NCBI GenBank assembly: GCA_963799315.1
Contig: CAWCWP010000001.1
Span: 1,302,001-1,366,000 of the forward strand
Direction of reading: 5' to 3'
Source: Parerythrobacter_A sp963799315
Lineage (GTDB): Bacteria; Pseudomonadota; Alphaproteobacteria; Sphingomonadales; Sphingomonadaceae
Length of the DNA stretch: 64,000 nucleotides
The translations under genes were made by a program, and so were the position numbers. The notes below the pieces were generated by a model. That model was not told where the DNA came from. It saw only the letters and a list, made by a program, of their open reading frames with translations, and did not search any database. Positions 1 to 9,585 of the stretch are shown here, one piece after another; the stretch's first letter is position 1; every line of letters begins with the position of its first letter.

Positions 1-464
1 CCTCCGCCGCCAGCGCATCGCCCAGCGTTCCCGCCGGATCAAGCCACGGTTCGAGCGCCTTGAAGTCGCGCGCCGCGAAGAACGGTTCCACTTTATCCGC
101 ACCCTGCCGATCCTGGCTTACCGTCACCACCCGCATCCGGCCCTCGTACTCCACCGCCAGCGTGTCGAGCAGCGGCATCTCGACAACGCAGGGCGCGCAC
201 CATGTCGCCCACAGGTTCACCAGCACCGGCTGCCCCTGCATCGCGGCGAGGTTCAGCTCGCGGCCTGCAGGATCGAGCAGCGTCGCGGCGGGCATCAGCG
301 CACCGGCGCGCGAGGGGTCAGGCTCTCCGGTAATCGCACGCCTGCTGTGCCGCCGCTGGTTGCGCGTCGTCGGGGGTGTCCCTATCGCATCCCCCCAATG
401 CAACAGCACCCAACAGTATTGCGATAGCGGGCGTGACGGACAGAAGCGGCGAGAAAAACGGCAA
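1..464 (-). CDS. TlpA-like thioredoxin-fold lipoprotein (partial, frameshifted)
   Basis: Seen: a lipoprotein signal with lipobox GAVALGGC, a short linker, then a thioredoxin domain with NLWATWCAPCVVEMP carrying the CxxC pair (WCAPC). The signal and the redox domain are in different frames, so one indel lies near 330-350. The gene runs off the left edge of the window. The TTG at 464 is the most plausible start because it places the lipid Cys about 26 residues in. Family knowledge: such proteins are membrane-anchored periplasmic thiol reductases. It is divergent from argH and the two 5' ends overlap. Confidence 0.8.
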
Positions 465-1850
465 GGCAGGCTCCAACCAGATGTGGGGCGGCCGCTTCGC
501 CGACGGGCCTAGCGCGATCATGCGCGAAATCAACGCCTCCATCCCGTTCGACAAGGCGTTGTGGCGACAGGATATCGCCGGGTCGCGCGCCCATGTCACC
601 ATGCTGGCGGCGCAGAGCATCGTTAGCGATACCGACCGCGATGCGATCCTGGGCGGGCTGGACACCATCGCCGCCGAGTACGAGGCGGATGGCGTGCCCG
701 AAGACTGGGATCTGGAAGACATTCACATGACCATGGAAAGCCGCCTTGCCGAGCTGATCGGTCCGGTGGCGGGGCGGTTGCACACCGCACGCAGCCGCAA
801 CGATCAGGTGGCGACCGATTTCCGGCTGTGGGTGCGCGAGGCGAACCGTGATGCGATGGCGGCGCTGCGCGGATTGCAAGGCGCATTGGTCGGTCGGGCG
901 GAGGAACACGCCGATGCCATCATGCCCGGCTTCACCCATTTGCAGACCGCGCAGCCGGTGACGCTGGGCCATCATCTGATGGCCTATTACGAAATGTTCG
1001 ACCGCGATCGCCGCGCGTTTCGGCCGATGCGGACGCGGCTGCTGAACGAATGCCCGCTGGGCACCGCCGCGCTGGCGGGCACCGGCTTCCCGATCGACCG
1101 CGATGCGACGGCGCGGCGCTGGGTTTCGGCAGGCCGACGCGCAACAGCCTCGATGCCGTGTCCGACCGCGATTTCGCGCTCGATTATCTGCAGGCCGCCA
1201 GCACCTGCGCGCTGCATCTGTCGCGGCTGGCGGAGGAGATGATCTCTGTGGGCCAGCCAGCCCTTCGGCTTCGCGCGGATGCCCGATGCGCTCAGCACCG
1301 GCAGTTCGATCATGCCGCAGAAAAAGAACCCCGATGCCGCCGAACTGGTGCGCGGCCATGCGGGGCGGATCGTGGGCTGCGCCACCGCGCTGATGATGAC
1401 GATGAAGGGTCTGCCGCTCGCCTATTCCAAGGATATGCAGGACGACAAGCCGCCGGTGTTCGAGGCGCGGGCCTGCTGGCGCTGTCGCTCGCCGCGATGA
1501 CCGGGCATGGTCGCCGAAAGCACGTTCAGACCGCGACCGGATGCGGCAGGCGGCGGAGCTGGGCTATGCCACCGCGACCGATCTTGCCGACTGGCTGGTG
1601 CGCGAGGCGGACATCCCGTTCCGCGAGGCGCATCACATCACCGGCGCGGCGGTAAAGCTGGCGGAAGAACGCGGCGTGGCGCTCGACGCGCTGCCGCTGG
1701 AGGATTTGCAGGCCATCGATGCGCGGATCGACGAGCGGGTGTTCGCCGCGCTGTCGGTCGATGCCTCGGTCGCCTCGCGCAATTCCTATGGCGGGACCGC
1801 GCCGGAGCAGGTACGCGCGCAGATTGCGCGGGCGCGAAAGGCCGGCATAA
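433..1850 (+). CDS. argH: Argininosuccinate lyase (several frameshifts)
   Basis: Cleaves argininosuccinate to arginine and fumarate, the last step of arginine synthesis. Seen: the N-terminal MWGGRF motif, HTARSRNDQVATD, and the fumarase/ASL signature region GSSIMPQKKNPD near 1305-1340. The reading frame changes near 1115, 1250, 1468 and 1500-1545, and the stop (TAA 1848-1850) is out of the last frame. The span of about 472 codons fits the family. The start is the GTG at 433; the ATG at 481 is an alternative. It is followed by lptM and lysA, a common alphaproteobacterial order. The breaks look like sequencing indels, not decay, because every segment is well conserved. Confidence 0.93.
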
Positions 1851-1861
1851 GGAAGGACGAC

Positions 1862-2110
1862 ATGAGCACGCACCCCCTGTCTTGTCGTGATTGCCCTGCT
1901 GCGCTGGCCGCCTGCGGCCAGCGTGCGGAGCTGGAGACCGCGCCGGGCGAGGGGCTGCCGGTCGCGCCGCTGGGGTCCGAGCGATGCGGCCAAACCGCGC
2001 CCGAACTGCTCGAACTCGATCCGCAGGCCGCGCCCGAACGCAGCGTGGAATTGCGCCACCGGTCCGAAGAGCGCGAGGACGATCCGTTCGACCTGCCGCC
2101 ACCCGAATGA
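1862..2110 (+). CDS. lptM: Small LptM/YifL-like lipoprotein (frameshifted)
   Basis: A short ORF begins ATG AGC ACG. Joining frames around 1880-1905 gives a signal with LVVIALL followed by ALAACGQ, a lipobox with Cys near residue 20, then an acidic, proline-ended tail (ELLELDPQAAPERSVELR). Family knowledge: LptM lipoproteins are about 60-80 residues and help maturation of the LPS transport outer-membrane complex LptDE. The argH-lptM-lysA order supports the call. At least two indels lie within the signal peptide region. Confidence 0.7.
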   Translation: MSTHPLSCRDCPAALAACGQRAELETAPGEGLPVAPLGSERCGQTAPELLELDPQAAPERSVELRHRSEEREDDPFDLPPPE

Positions 2111-2135
2111 TGCGTCCCGATTGACCTAGGCCTGA

Positions 2136-3403
2136 ATGGACCATTTCGACCTATCGCGACGGCGTCCTTCATGCCGAGGATGTGCCGCTGCCCCGCATTG
2201 CGGAGGACGTCGGCACGCCGGTCTATGTCTATTCGCGCGCCACGCTGGAACGCCATGCGCGGGTGTTTCGCGACGCGCTGTCGGCGCTGGATACGCCGCA
2301 TCATTGCCTTTGCGGTCAAGGCCAACCCGAATCTCGCCGTGCTGCAGCGTGCTGCAGCGCGAGGGGTATGGCGCCGACGTGGTGTCGGGCGGCGAGCTGG
2401 ACCGCGCGCTGGCCGCCGGAATGCCGCCCGCGGATATCGTCTTTTCGGGCGTCGGCAAGACGGCGGACGAGCTGCGGCACGGGCTGGCGCAGGATATCGG
2501 CCAGTTCAACATCGAGATCCGAGGAAGAAGGCCGCGAGCTGGCGGCTATCGCCGCCGCAGCGAGGCATGGCTGCGCGCTGCACCCTGCGGATCAATCCCG
2601 ATGTCGATGCGGGCACGCATGACAAGATTTCCACCGGCAAGGCGGAGAACAAGTTCGGCGTGCCGATCAGCCGTGCGGGCGCGATATACGCCCGCCTGTC
2701 CAGCGCTGCCCGGCCTGAACCTGCGCGGCATTGCCATCCATATCGGCAGCCAGCTCGATACGCTGGAGCCGCTGGAAACCGCGTTCGGCAAGGTCGGCGC
2801 GCTGGTCGCTGAACTGCGCGCGGCGGGGCAGACGCGTCACCCATGTCGATCTGGGCGGCGGTCTGGGCGTGCCTTACCGCAAGGGCGAGGTGCTGCCCTC
2901 GCCTGCCGAATACGGCGCGATGGTCGCGCGCGTCACAGCGGGCTGGGACGTGGAGCTGATGTTCGAACCGGGCCGCGTCATCGCGGGCAATGCGGGCGTG
3001 CTGCTGACGCGGGTGATCCGCGTGAAGCGCGGCGTGCAACGATCCGTTCGTGATCGTCGATGCGGCGATGAACGACCTCGCGCGCCCCGCGCTTTACGGC
3101 GCGTGGCACGATTTCGACGCGGTGCAGCCAACCGGCGACAGCGATGACCGCCAATATCGTCGGGCCGATCTGCGAGACCGGCGATACCTTTGCGATGGGC
3201 CGCGACATGCGATGCGCGTGGCGGCGGGCGATCTGGCCGTGTTCCGCACCGCCGGCGCTTATGGCGCGACGATGGCCTCGAGCTACAATTCGCGCGGTTT
3301 CGTGGCCGAGGTGCTGGTCGATGGCGACCGATTCGCCGTCGTCGCCGACCGCCTGCCCGCCGCCGCGATCATGGACGCGGAGCGCGTGCCGGACTGGCTG
3401 TGA
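2136..3403 (+). CDS. lysA: Diaminopimelate decarboxylase (many frameshifts)
   Basis: PLP enzyme that decarboxylates meso-diaminopimelate to L-lysine. Seen in successive frames: GTPVYVYSRATLERH; IAFAVKANPNLAVL, containing the PLP lysine; YGADVVSGGELDRAL; RINPDVDAGTHDKISTGK; IAIHIGSQL; VDLGGGLGVPY; FEPGRVIAGNAG; and the C-terminal region with MTANIVGPICETGDTFA. All conserved blocks occur in the right order over about 420 codons, but the frame changes roughly nine times, the worst damage in the window. The start codon follows lptM after a short gap. The damage is read as sequence error in an intact gene. Confidence 0.93.
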
Positions 3404-3421
3404 TTCGCCAGTGATCGAAAC

Positions 3422-4192
3422 ATGATCCGGTCCCTGCCCCTGTTTCACCGGATTTCGGGCAAGCGAGTCGTCGTGCTGGCGGAAGGCGCGATGGGCGAGG
3501 CCAAGGCGCGGCTGGTCGAGCGCGCGGGCGGCATTCCCTGCGGCGAGCCGGAGGCGCATCATGCGTCGCTGGCCTTCATCGCGCTGGAGGATGACCGCGC
3601 GGCGGAGGCAGCAGCGCTGCGGCTGTCCGCCAAGGGCCTGCTGGTCAATGTCGCCGACCGGCCCGAACTGTGCGATTTCACCACGCCCAGCATTCTCGAC
3701 CGCGACCCGGTGCTGATCGCGATCGGCACATCGGGCGCGTCGGCAGGACTGGCCAAGCAATTGCGGCTGCGGCTGGAGAAGCTGCTGCCGCAATCGCTGG
3801 GCGCGCTGGCGGCGGCGCTGGAAACGGGGCGCGAGGCGATGCGCACGCGCTGGCCCGACGGGTCCGACCGGCGGCAGCGCGCTGGATGCGGCGCTGGGCG
3901 AAGGCGGTCTGCTCGATCCGCTCGATCCGGATGCGGCGGAGCGTGTGCCGCGCTGGCTGGCGGGCGAACCCGGCGAGCGGCTGACGGGCCGTATCGAAAT
4001 CGGGCTGACCAGCGACGATCCCGAAGACCTGACGCTGCGGCAGGCACGCCTGCTGGGCATGGCGGATACGCTGCTGCACGAAGCGGACATACCGGCTGCA
4101 ATCCTCGACCGCGCCCGCGCCGATGCTGCGCGCTCGTGCTGCCGCATGACGGCGAGCCCGACGGCCTGACCGTCGTGCTTACGCGAAACTAG
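3422..4192 (+). CDS. Siroheme synthase N-domain: precorrin-2 dehydrogenase / ferrochelatase (frameshifted)
   Basis: Resembles the N-terminal half of CysG (Met8p-like), which oxidises precorrin-2 and inserts iron to form siroheme. Seen: an N-terminal region LFHRISGKRVVVLAEG, then FTTPSILDRDPVLIAIGTSG, typical of the family, and an all-helical C-terminal part. The frame changes near 3865 and 4130. The methyltransferase half (CobA) is encoded separately at 24749, so siroheme synthesis is split across two loci. About 256 residues. It ends convergently against the regulator gene at 4189, with stops overlapping by a few bases. Confidence 0.8.
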   Translation: MIRSLPLFHRISGKRVVVLAEGAMGEAKARLVERAGGIPCGEPEAHHASLAFIALEDDRAAEAAALRLSAKGLLVNVADRPELCDFTTPSILDRDPVLIAIGTSGASAGLAKQLRLRLEKLLPQSLGALAAALETGREAMRTRWPDGSDRRQRAGCGAGRRRSARSARSGCGGACAALAGGRTRRAADGPYRNRADQRRSRRPDAAAGTPAGHGGYAAARSGHTGCNPRPRPRRCCALVLPHDGEPDGLTVVLTRN

Positions 4193-5245
4193 GCAGCAAG
4201 CGCCTTCTCTTCGAGCCGCGCGAAATAGGCGCCATCGCGTTCGCCGCGCCGTCGGCTCAGCGCGATGAACACGCGGCGCTTGTCGGTGTCGTCGGCCACC
4301 CGCTCCAGCAGCCCCGCCTCCTCCATCTCGCGCATCCAGCGCAGCGCCGTGGTCGGCGGAACGGCGGCGGCGATGCACAGCGAACTGACCGAAACGCGCA
4401 GGTTTTCCGCGCGCGCGGCAGTCAGGTCCAGCAGGATATCCCATGCCGGATCGGCAAACAGCTCGGCGTCGAAGAATTCGTCGCGCAGGCGGCGTTGTTC
4501 GATAACCTGCCGCACCAGTCGCGGATCGGGCAGCGGCGGGCGCTTGGTCCGCACCAGCCCGGCGGTATGGTCCACCGGCCCGCGAAACCGACGGATTGGG
4601 CGAGGCGAAACGGAACGCGCCGCCATCGGCCCCCTTCCCGCCGCCTCCGCCCGAACCCGACACCGTGCGATCCAGCCGGTCGATCTGTTCCGCGATCTGC
4701 CCGACCTGTTCGGTCAGCCGCATCAGGGTCAGCCGGTCCTGCTCCGTCATTTCGCGCACGCGACTGTCCGGGCAGGCCCGGCAGCAGCGCGCCCAGCGCG
4801 ATAATCCGCTCCGCGCGCGTCGGATCGACCAGGATCGTGCGCGTTCGATTGGTCGAGGCAGCCGAAAATCGCATCCAGCGTGGCGACCGAGGTGGATACC
4901 ACCAGCTTCGCGCCCGACCGCTGCGCGCGGCAGATCCAGCCGCGACAGCGCCGCCAGCCGTTCCGCGCCCGCATCTGGGCAATCGAGCAGCACGATATCG
5001 CCCAAGGCAAGTGGCCCGCCTTCGCGCGTTTCCAGCAGGGCCGCGACATCTGCCGTCTGCGCCACCCGCAGCCCCGCCGCCTGTGCATCGTCGGCAATCT
5101 GGTCGCGCAAATGCGCGCGGTCGGCGAAGACGGAAACGCCCAGTGGCGATCCCACCGCGTCGTTCGCCGCGACCGCCACGGCCTCGCTCGTCCGGTACTG
5201 ATATTCCGCCTGCGCCATGCCGCCCGTCCTTCCGTTCCGACTCAT
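4189..5245 (-). CDS. Winged-helix (MarR-like) regulator with N-terminal receiver-like region (frameshifted)
   Basis: Seen: the last about 145 residues are intact in one frame and include SVSSLCIAAAVPPTTALRWM followed by LLERVADDTDKRRVFIALS, a winged-helix pattern of MarR type. Upstream, a receiver- or nucleotide-fold-like stretch (GDIVLLDCPDAGAERLAAL) and a predicted coiled coil (LMRLTEQVGQIAEQIDRLD) belong to the same gene but sit in other frames; indels lie near 4585, 4775, 4850 and 4920. Start at 5245 (MSRNGRTGG) or 5218 (MAQAEYQ). No target can be inferred from the sequence. Confidence 0.75.
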
Positions 5246-5291
5246 CAAGTTGGAACGAAAGTAGAACATGCGGCGCGCGCGTCAATGGTTA

Positions 5292-5831
5292 TCAGCGGCG
5301 TATCTCTATCAGCGTGCCGTCGGGAACGGCGCGCCACAGCTCTTCCATCTCCGCATTGCTGACCGCGATGCAGCCATCGGTCCAGTCGCCGGGCAAACGC
5401 GCGCCGGTATCTGCGGCAGGCAGCATGTTGGGCTGGCCGTGGATGAAGATATCGCCGCCCGGATCGCGGCCCGCCTGCTCGGCAAAGGCGCGGTCCGCCG
5501 CATTGGGATAGGAAATGCGCAGCGACAGGTGATAGGCGCTGTTCGGGTTGCGGGTGTCGATGGTGTAGCGGCCTTCGGGCGTCCGCTCGTCCCCTTCGAA
5601 CTGCTTGTGGCCAAACAGTACGTCGCCGAACCCGATGCCCGTCATCGTGCGCACCAGCCGCCCGCCGGAATACAGCGCCAGCGTGCGGTCGGATTTATCG
5701 ACCAGCACGAAATCGGCGGTGCCGGTAAAGGGCGTCTGCACCGCGACCGGCGCTTCGGTCGGCACAGGTTCGGGCGTGACCGGCGCGCAGGCGGCAATCA
5801 GCAAGGCGAGAGTGGCGAAGAGGAAGCGCAT
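5292..5831 (-). CDS. L,D-transpeptidase (YkuD) lipoprotein
   Basis: Complete 179-residue ORF. N-terminal lipoprotein signal (LALLIAACAP, Cys 15) targets it to the periplasmic face. The YkuD domain carries the catalytic region: IFIHGQPN with its histidine, and DWTDGCIAVSN with the nucleophilic Cys. Family knowledge: these enzymes form 3-3 crosslinks in peptidoglycan or attach proteins to it; a role for this copy in either is inference. The family signature S/T-x-G-C is kept as TDGC. No frameshift. Confidence 0.9.
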   Translation of the reverse strand: MRFLFATLALLIAACAPVTPEPVPTEAPVAVQTPFTGTADFVLVDKSDRTLALYSGGRLVRTMTGIGFGDVLFGHKQFEGDERTPEGRYTIDTRNPNSAYHLSLRISYPNAADRAFAEQAGRDPGGDIFIHGQPNMLPAADTGARLPGDWTDGCIAVSNAEMEELWRAVPDGTLIEIRR

Positions 5832-5868
5832 GATGCGTGTTCTATCAGTACCGGGTGAACAACAAGGA

Positions 5869-5952
5869 AGCTGGATCCCGGCTCAAGGTCGGGATGGCGG
5901 GATAGGGTACGCTACCTGCCTCGTCACCCCGGACTTGATCCGGGGTCCAGCT
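5869..5952. repeat. REP-like palindromic element between purA and the L,D-transpeptidase gene
   Basis: Imperfect inverted repeat: agctggatcccgg at the left end pairs with ccggggtccagct at the right end, with inner palindromes such as ccccggacttgatccgggg. It lies just after the purA stop (5973) and before the transpeptidase start (5831), both on the minus strand. From memory, similar cccggacttgatccggg sequences are dispersed in sphingomonad genomes. It could serve as a transcription terminator for purA, although no T-run is present. Confidence 0.7.
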
Positions 5953-5972
5953 AACCCATCGAACGCAAGCTC

Positions 5973-7277
5973 TCAATCCTCGAACGGATCGCGCACCAGG
6001 ATGGTGTCGTCGCGTTCGGGGCTGGTGCAGACCAGTGCCACCGGCGTCTCGATCAGTTCCTGCACGCGCTGGATGTATTTGATCGCATTGGCGGGCAGAT
6101 CGGCCCAGCTGCGCGCGCCTGCCGTGGTTTCGCTCCAGCCTTCCATTTCCTCGTAGATCGGCTCGACATTCGCCTGGTCTGCGGCGTGACTGGGGAAATA
6201 GTCGCGGATTGCGCCGTTCAGCCGGTATCCGGTGCAGATCTTCACCGTCTCCAGCCCGTCCAGCACGTCCACCTTGGTCAGCGCGATGCCGGTCACGCCG
6301 CTGATGGCGCAGCTTTGCCGCACCAGCACCGCATCGAACCAGCCGCAGCGCCGTTGCCGCCCGGTGACGGTGCCGAATTCATGGCCGCGCTCGCCCAGCC
6401 GCTGTCCCACCGCGCCATCGGGATGGTCGGCGCCAAGCTCGGTCGGGAACGGCCCGCTGCCGACGCGGGTGGTGTAGGCCTTGACGATGCCCAGCACGAA
6501 GCCGGTCGCATTCGGCCCCAGCCCGCTGCCCGCCGCCGCCGTGCCGCTGACCGTGTTGGAGCTGGTGACGAAGGGATAGGTGCCGTGGTCGATATCGAGC
6601 AACACGCCCTGCGCGCCCTCGAACAGGATGCGCGCACCCGCCTTGCGCACTTTCTTCAGCCGCTTCCACACCGGCTGCGCGAACCGCAGCACGAAGGGCG
6701 CGATTTCGCGCAATTCGTCGAGCAGCGCCGCACGGTCCACGGGTGGCTGGTCGAAACCGGCGCGCAGGGCGTCGTGATGCGCGCACAGCCGGTCGAGTTG
6801 CGAGTCCAGCGCGTCCAGATGCGCCAGGTCGCACACGCGGATGGCGCGGCGGCCGACCTTGTCTTCGTATGCCGGGCCGATGCCGCGCCCGGTGGTGCCG
6901 ATCTTGCCGCTGCCCGCCGCGCCTTCGCGCAGACCGTCGAGGTCGCGGTGGATGGGCAGGATGAGCGGGCAGTTGTCCGCAAGCGCGAGATTGTCGTCCG
7001 AGATGGCGACGCCCTGCCCTTCGATCCGCTCGATCTCGTCACGCAGCGCCCACGGGTCCAGCACCACGCCGTTGCCGATGATCGACAGCGTGCCCGACAC
7101 GATGCCCGACGGCAGCAGGCTGAGCTTGTAAACCGTGCCGTCGATTACCAGCGTGTGCCCGGCATTGTGCCCGCCCTGGAACCGCACCACGGCATCGGCG
7201 CGGCTGGCGAGCCAGTCCACGATCTTGCCTTTGCCCTCGTCGCCCCATTGCGCGCCGATAACGGTTACGTTTGCCAA
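5973..7277 (-). CDS. purA: Adenylosuccinate synthetase
   Basis: Joins IMP and aspartate using GTP to form adenylosuccinate, the first step toward AMP. Complete 434-residue ORF. Seen: N-terminal P-loop-like QWGDEGKGK with catalytic Asp and, further on, His (GGHNAGHT); KIGTTGRGIGPAYEDK; the GTP-site regions ILFEGAQGVLLDIDHGTYPFVT and ALTKVDVLDGL. Length matches the family. It is the 3' member of the serC-serA-hisZ series but is separated from hisZ by three inserted genes and a 215-nt leader. Confidence 0.97.
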   Translation of the reverse strand: MANVTVIGAQWGDEGKGKIVDWLASRADAVVRFQGGHNAGHTLVIDGTVYKLSLLPSGIVSGTLSIIGNGVVLDPWALRDEIERIEGQGVAISDDNLALADNCPLILPIHRDLDGLREGAAGSGKIGTTGRGIGPAYEDKVGRRAIRVCDLAHLDALDSQLDRLCAHHDALRAGFDQPPVDRAALLDELREIAPFVLRFAQPVWKRLKKVRKAGARILFEGAQGVLLDIDHGTYPFVTSSNTVSGTAAAGSGLGPNATGFVLGIVKAYTTRVGSGPFPTELGADHPDGAVGQRLGERGHEFGTVTGRQRRCGWFDAVLVRQSCAISGVTGIALTKVDVLDGLETVKICTGYRLNGAIRDYFPSHAADQANVEPIYEEMEGWSETTAGARSWADLPANAIKYIQRVQELIETPVALVCTSPERDDTILVRDPFED

Positions 7278-7491
7278 GCGAAGAGTTCCTTCAAGTGTAT
7301 GCGCACGGGAGACATGGACCGGGTGTTACACAGTCCAGGGCCGAATTTACCGGAATGGCGATATCGCCAATTCCACGCGCTGTATGGCATGGCGCAGCGG
7401 CGTAGGAAACCGCCGGTTGCAGGTATCGTCAATCGTTTCCGGATCGTGTCCAGCCGTCGCCGACAGGTATCGGTCGGCCGCTGCGTACAGG

Positions 7492-8568
7492 TTAGCACTG
7501 GTCGGGAAAGTTTCCGCGTGACGATGCGGTTATCTGCGTGCCGGACCCGCGCGCCGTCTTTGCGACAACGAAGGGATAGGACCGGGTGCGAACGGTGGCG
7601 CAATCGGCACCGACCACACCGACGGCGACGCCAAACGCATAACCACCATATTCGCGATTCGCTTCGAAATGCGTTGCAATCGTGTTGCCTGTCGCGTTCT
7701 GCATTTCACCTATGGCATAAACGCCGACAACATTTTGCGTGAAGTCCACATCGGCCAGCACGTGTGCAAGCTGCGCCTTTCCCAGCACCGGACCAACCCA
7801 TGATTGCGCGACCGCCCCGGCGCTTTCGAAGATTTCACTGCCGCCTTTGGCCGGTCCGTCGAAGCCGACGGCCAGTGTCTCGAACCCTGCGTCCGGACCG
7901 GGCCGATATACTTCGCTCCACGGGACCGCCGAGCCTTCCGGAGGGTCGCCGACAATTGCCTTTCGCGCGGCCATGATGCCGGCCAGTGTGTGATACCCGT
8001 CGGGTAGCGCACCATCTTCCGCAAGCGCGGCGATGATAGCCTTGCGTTCCAGATACGCTGCGAAATAGGCATCGTCACGCACCAGCCGTGCGACATATTC
8101 TTCCGAAGCAAGCTGATCGGTCCGGGTGCCATTCGCGACGGCGTCGTACAGCGCCTGCTTGCTGCCGCGCAGCGACCGCCCAGCCGGGACGGTAGCCGGA
8201 TGGTACGGAAAGGTCCGCGTCGCGCACCCGCGCCATGACCGCGTCGAACGTCCCATGTCGCGCGCAAGGGTTTCGTCGACGAAGCGGCTGCCGAGCGCGT
8301 AGGCGGAAACGAATTGCGCATCGTCCAACATGCTGACTGCATCTTCCGGTTGATAGATTACCATATCCGTTGCGAACCGGACCTTGGTCAGCATCAACAG
8401 GAATGCGGCATCGCCGGAACGCATTTCAGCCAGACAGGCCCCGTACCCCTCCGCCAGCACGAGGCTGGTTTCACCGGCATAGGTTACGACGGCTTGCGAA
8501 CACGCACGCTGCGGCTCGGCGGCAGCATCCGCCATCGGGGAAAGAGCAAGAACGAGCGACAGGAGCAT
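7492..8568 (-). CDS. Secreted protein of unknown function
   Basis: Not recognised. Intact ORF with a probable signal peptide (MLLSLVLALSPMADAAAEP) if translation starts at 8568; an in-frame ATG at 8604 would add 12 residues. The mature part of about 340 residues has scattered cysteines (AEPQRACSQ, GYGACLAE, the last residue is Cys) and a mixed alpha-rich composition. It lies between purA and a Sel1-like gene, within a block that breaks the common hisZ-purA adjacency. About 215 nt between it and the purA start show no gene. Confidence 0.6.
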   Translation of the reverse strand: MLLSLVLALSPMADAAAEPQRACSQAVVTYAGETSLVLAEGYGACLAEMRSGDAAFLLMLTKVRFATDMVIYQPEDAVSMLDDAQFVSAYALGSRFVDETLARDMGRSTRSWRGCATRTFPYHPATVPAGRSLRGSKQALYDAVANGTRTDQLASEEYVARLVRDDAYFAAYLERKAIIAALAEDGALPDGYHTLAGIMAARKAIVGDPPEGSAVPWSEVYRPGPDAGFETLAVGFDGPAKGGSEIFESAGAVAQSWVGPVLGKAQLAHVLADVDFTQNVVGVYAIGEMQNATGNTIATHFEANREYGGYAFGVAVGVVGADCATVRTRSYPFVVAKTARGSGTQITASSRGNFPDQC

Positions 8569-8676
8569 ATCCGCAACCCTAATAGTCGCGCCTGAAAATA
8601 CCATGCGAAAGCAAGGCGCGTTCCGGAATTCCCCTATGTTGCCCGCCGTATTGAATGACGCGTGGCAAATCGCGCG

Positions 8677-9552
8677 TCAGTCACACTTGCGATAGCGCCC
8701 GCCCCCGATGCCCGCAGCCGTAACCCATGTGCATATCTTGGCCGAGGGTTTGCGGGTGTAGGGATTGCGCGTGCCGTCGGATCGCCAGACGGGGTTTTCG
8801 ACCTGGCTGGTCGGTTGCGATGCCGCCCACCGCTGCTGCTGGGCGCGGCGTGTGGCGCGCTCGCGTTCCTTTTCCGCCTGCGCAAGTTCGACGCGCCGCT
8901 TCCACTCGGCCAGGACCATGTTGGTCGCTGTCTTGTTGCGGCCATACCAGAACTGCTTGTTCTGCAGGATCTTGAAGGCGTCATCGTCGAGGCCGCGCAA
9001 ACCAGCCGCGCCGCTCGCCTGCACCAGCTCGCCCAGATAGGTGCCTACCGGTGCGGAATCCTTCCACGCCAGACCTTTCGGGTTCTGCATGATGATGGAG
9101 CGCGCTGCACCGGCATAATCCTTGGTACTGATGGCATACCACCGCGCCTCGGCGGGGTTCATCTTCATCGGATCGGTGATGAGCGCATCGCTCATGTTCT
9201 CCGCCGCAAGAAGCGCGCACCCTTCATCGACGCCGATTTGGCAACCCTTGCGCGCCACTTCGATCCGCCGTTCGAACAGCGGCAGCGATGCTTCGCCCTT
9301 CGCGGCATAGGCCACCGCCGACTGGCACCCCATGTAATGCCCCAGCGCGCATCCGCTGTAGAAATACTCGGCAGCTTCGCGGTCGCTGCCGCCGCGTCTT
9401 TGCAGCATCGTGCCTGCGGTGGTGCCGCGATGCGGCATATCCTCGCGCGTATGGTTAGGGCGCGTATCAAACTTCGCTGCCGCGTCTTGGATGAACGCGA
9501 CAATCGCGCTGGCCATTTGCAAGAGCGCAGGCAGGACACAAATGCCGGTCAC
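8677..9552 (-). CDS. Sel1-like cysteine-rich secreted protein
   Basis: Intact reading frame of about 290 residues. Seen: Sel1/TPR-like repeat pattern with paired cysteines, such as AAEYFYSGCALGHYMGCQSA and KGCQIGVDEGCALLA, and a basic, glutamine-rich C-terminus ending in RYRKCD. Family knowledge: such repeats mediate protein contacts, often in the periplasm. The start is uncertain: GTG 9552 gives a hydrophobic N-terminus, ATG 9516 is an alternative. It is divergent from the aldo/keto reductase gene and resembles the gene at 16242. Function unknown. Confidence 0.6.
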   Translation of the reverse strand: MTGICVLPALLQMASAIVAFIQDAAAKFDTRPNHTREDMPHRGTTAGTMLQRRGGSDREAAEYFYSGCALGHYMGCQSAVAYAAKGEASLPLFERRIEVARKGCQIGVDEGCALLAAENMSDALITDPMKMNPAEARWYAISTKDYAGAARSIIMQNPKGLAWKDSAPVGTYLGELVQASGAAGLRGLDDDAFKILQNKQFWYGRNKTATNMVLAEWKRRVELAQAEKERERATRRAQQQRWAASQPTSQVENPVWRSDGTRNPYTRKPSAKICTWVTAAGIGGGRYRKCD

Positions 9553-9585
9553 GTCGTTTATGCTTCGAAAACAACGGAGCAAAGC

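Noticed and set aside
2136..3403. lysA as a true pseudogene
   Set aside because: All conserved blocks are kept in order and neighbours show the same type of indel; sequencing error is simpler.
2978..5269. 763-residue minus-strand ORF
   Set aside because: It fuses real codons of the regulator gene with antisense of lysA and the siroheme gene; low-complexity Arg/Ala-rich translation, no domain.
6186..7742. 518-residue + strand ORF opposite purA
   Set aside because: Shadow of purA and its leader; composition is typical of antisense high-GC codons.
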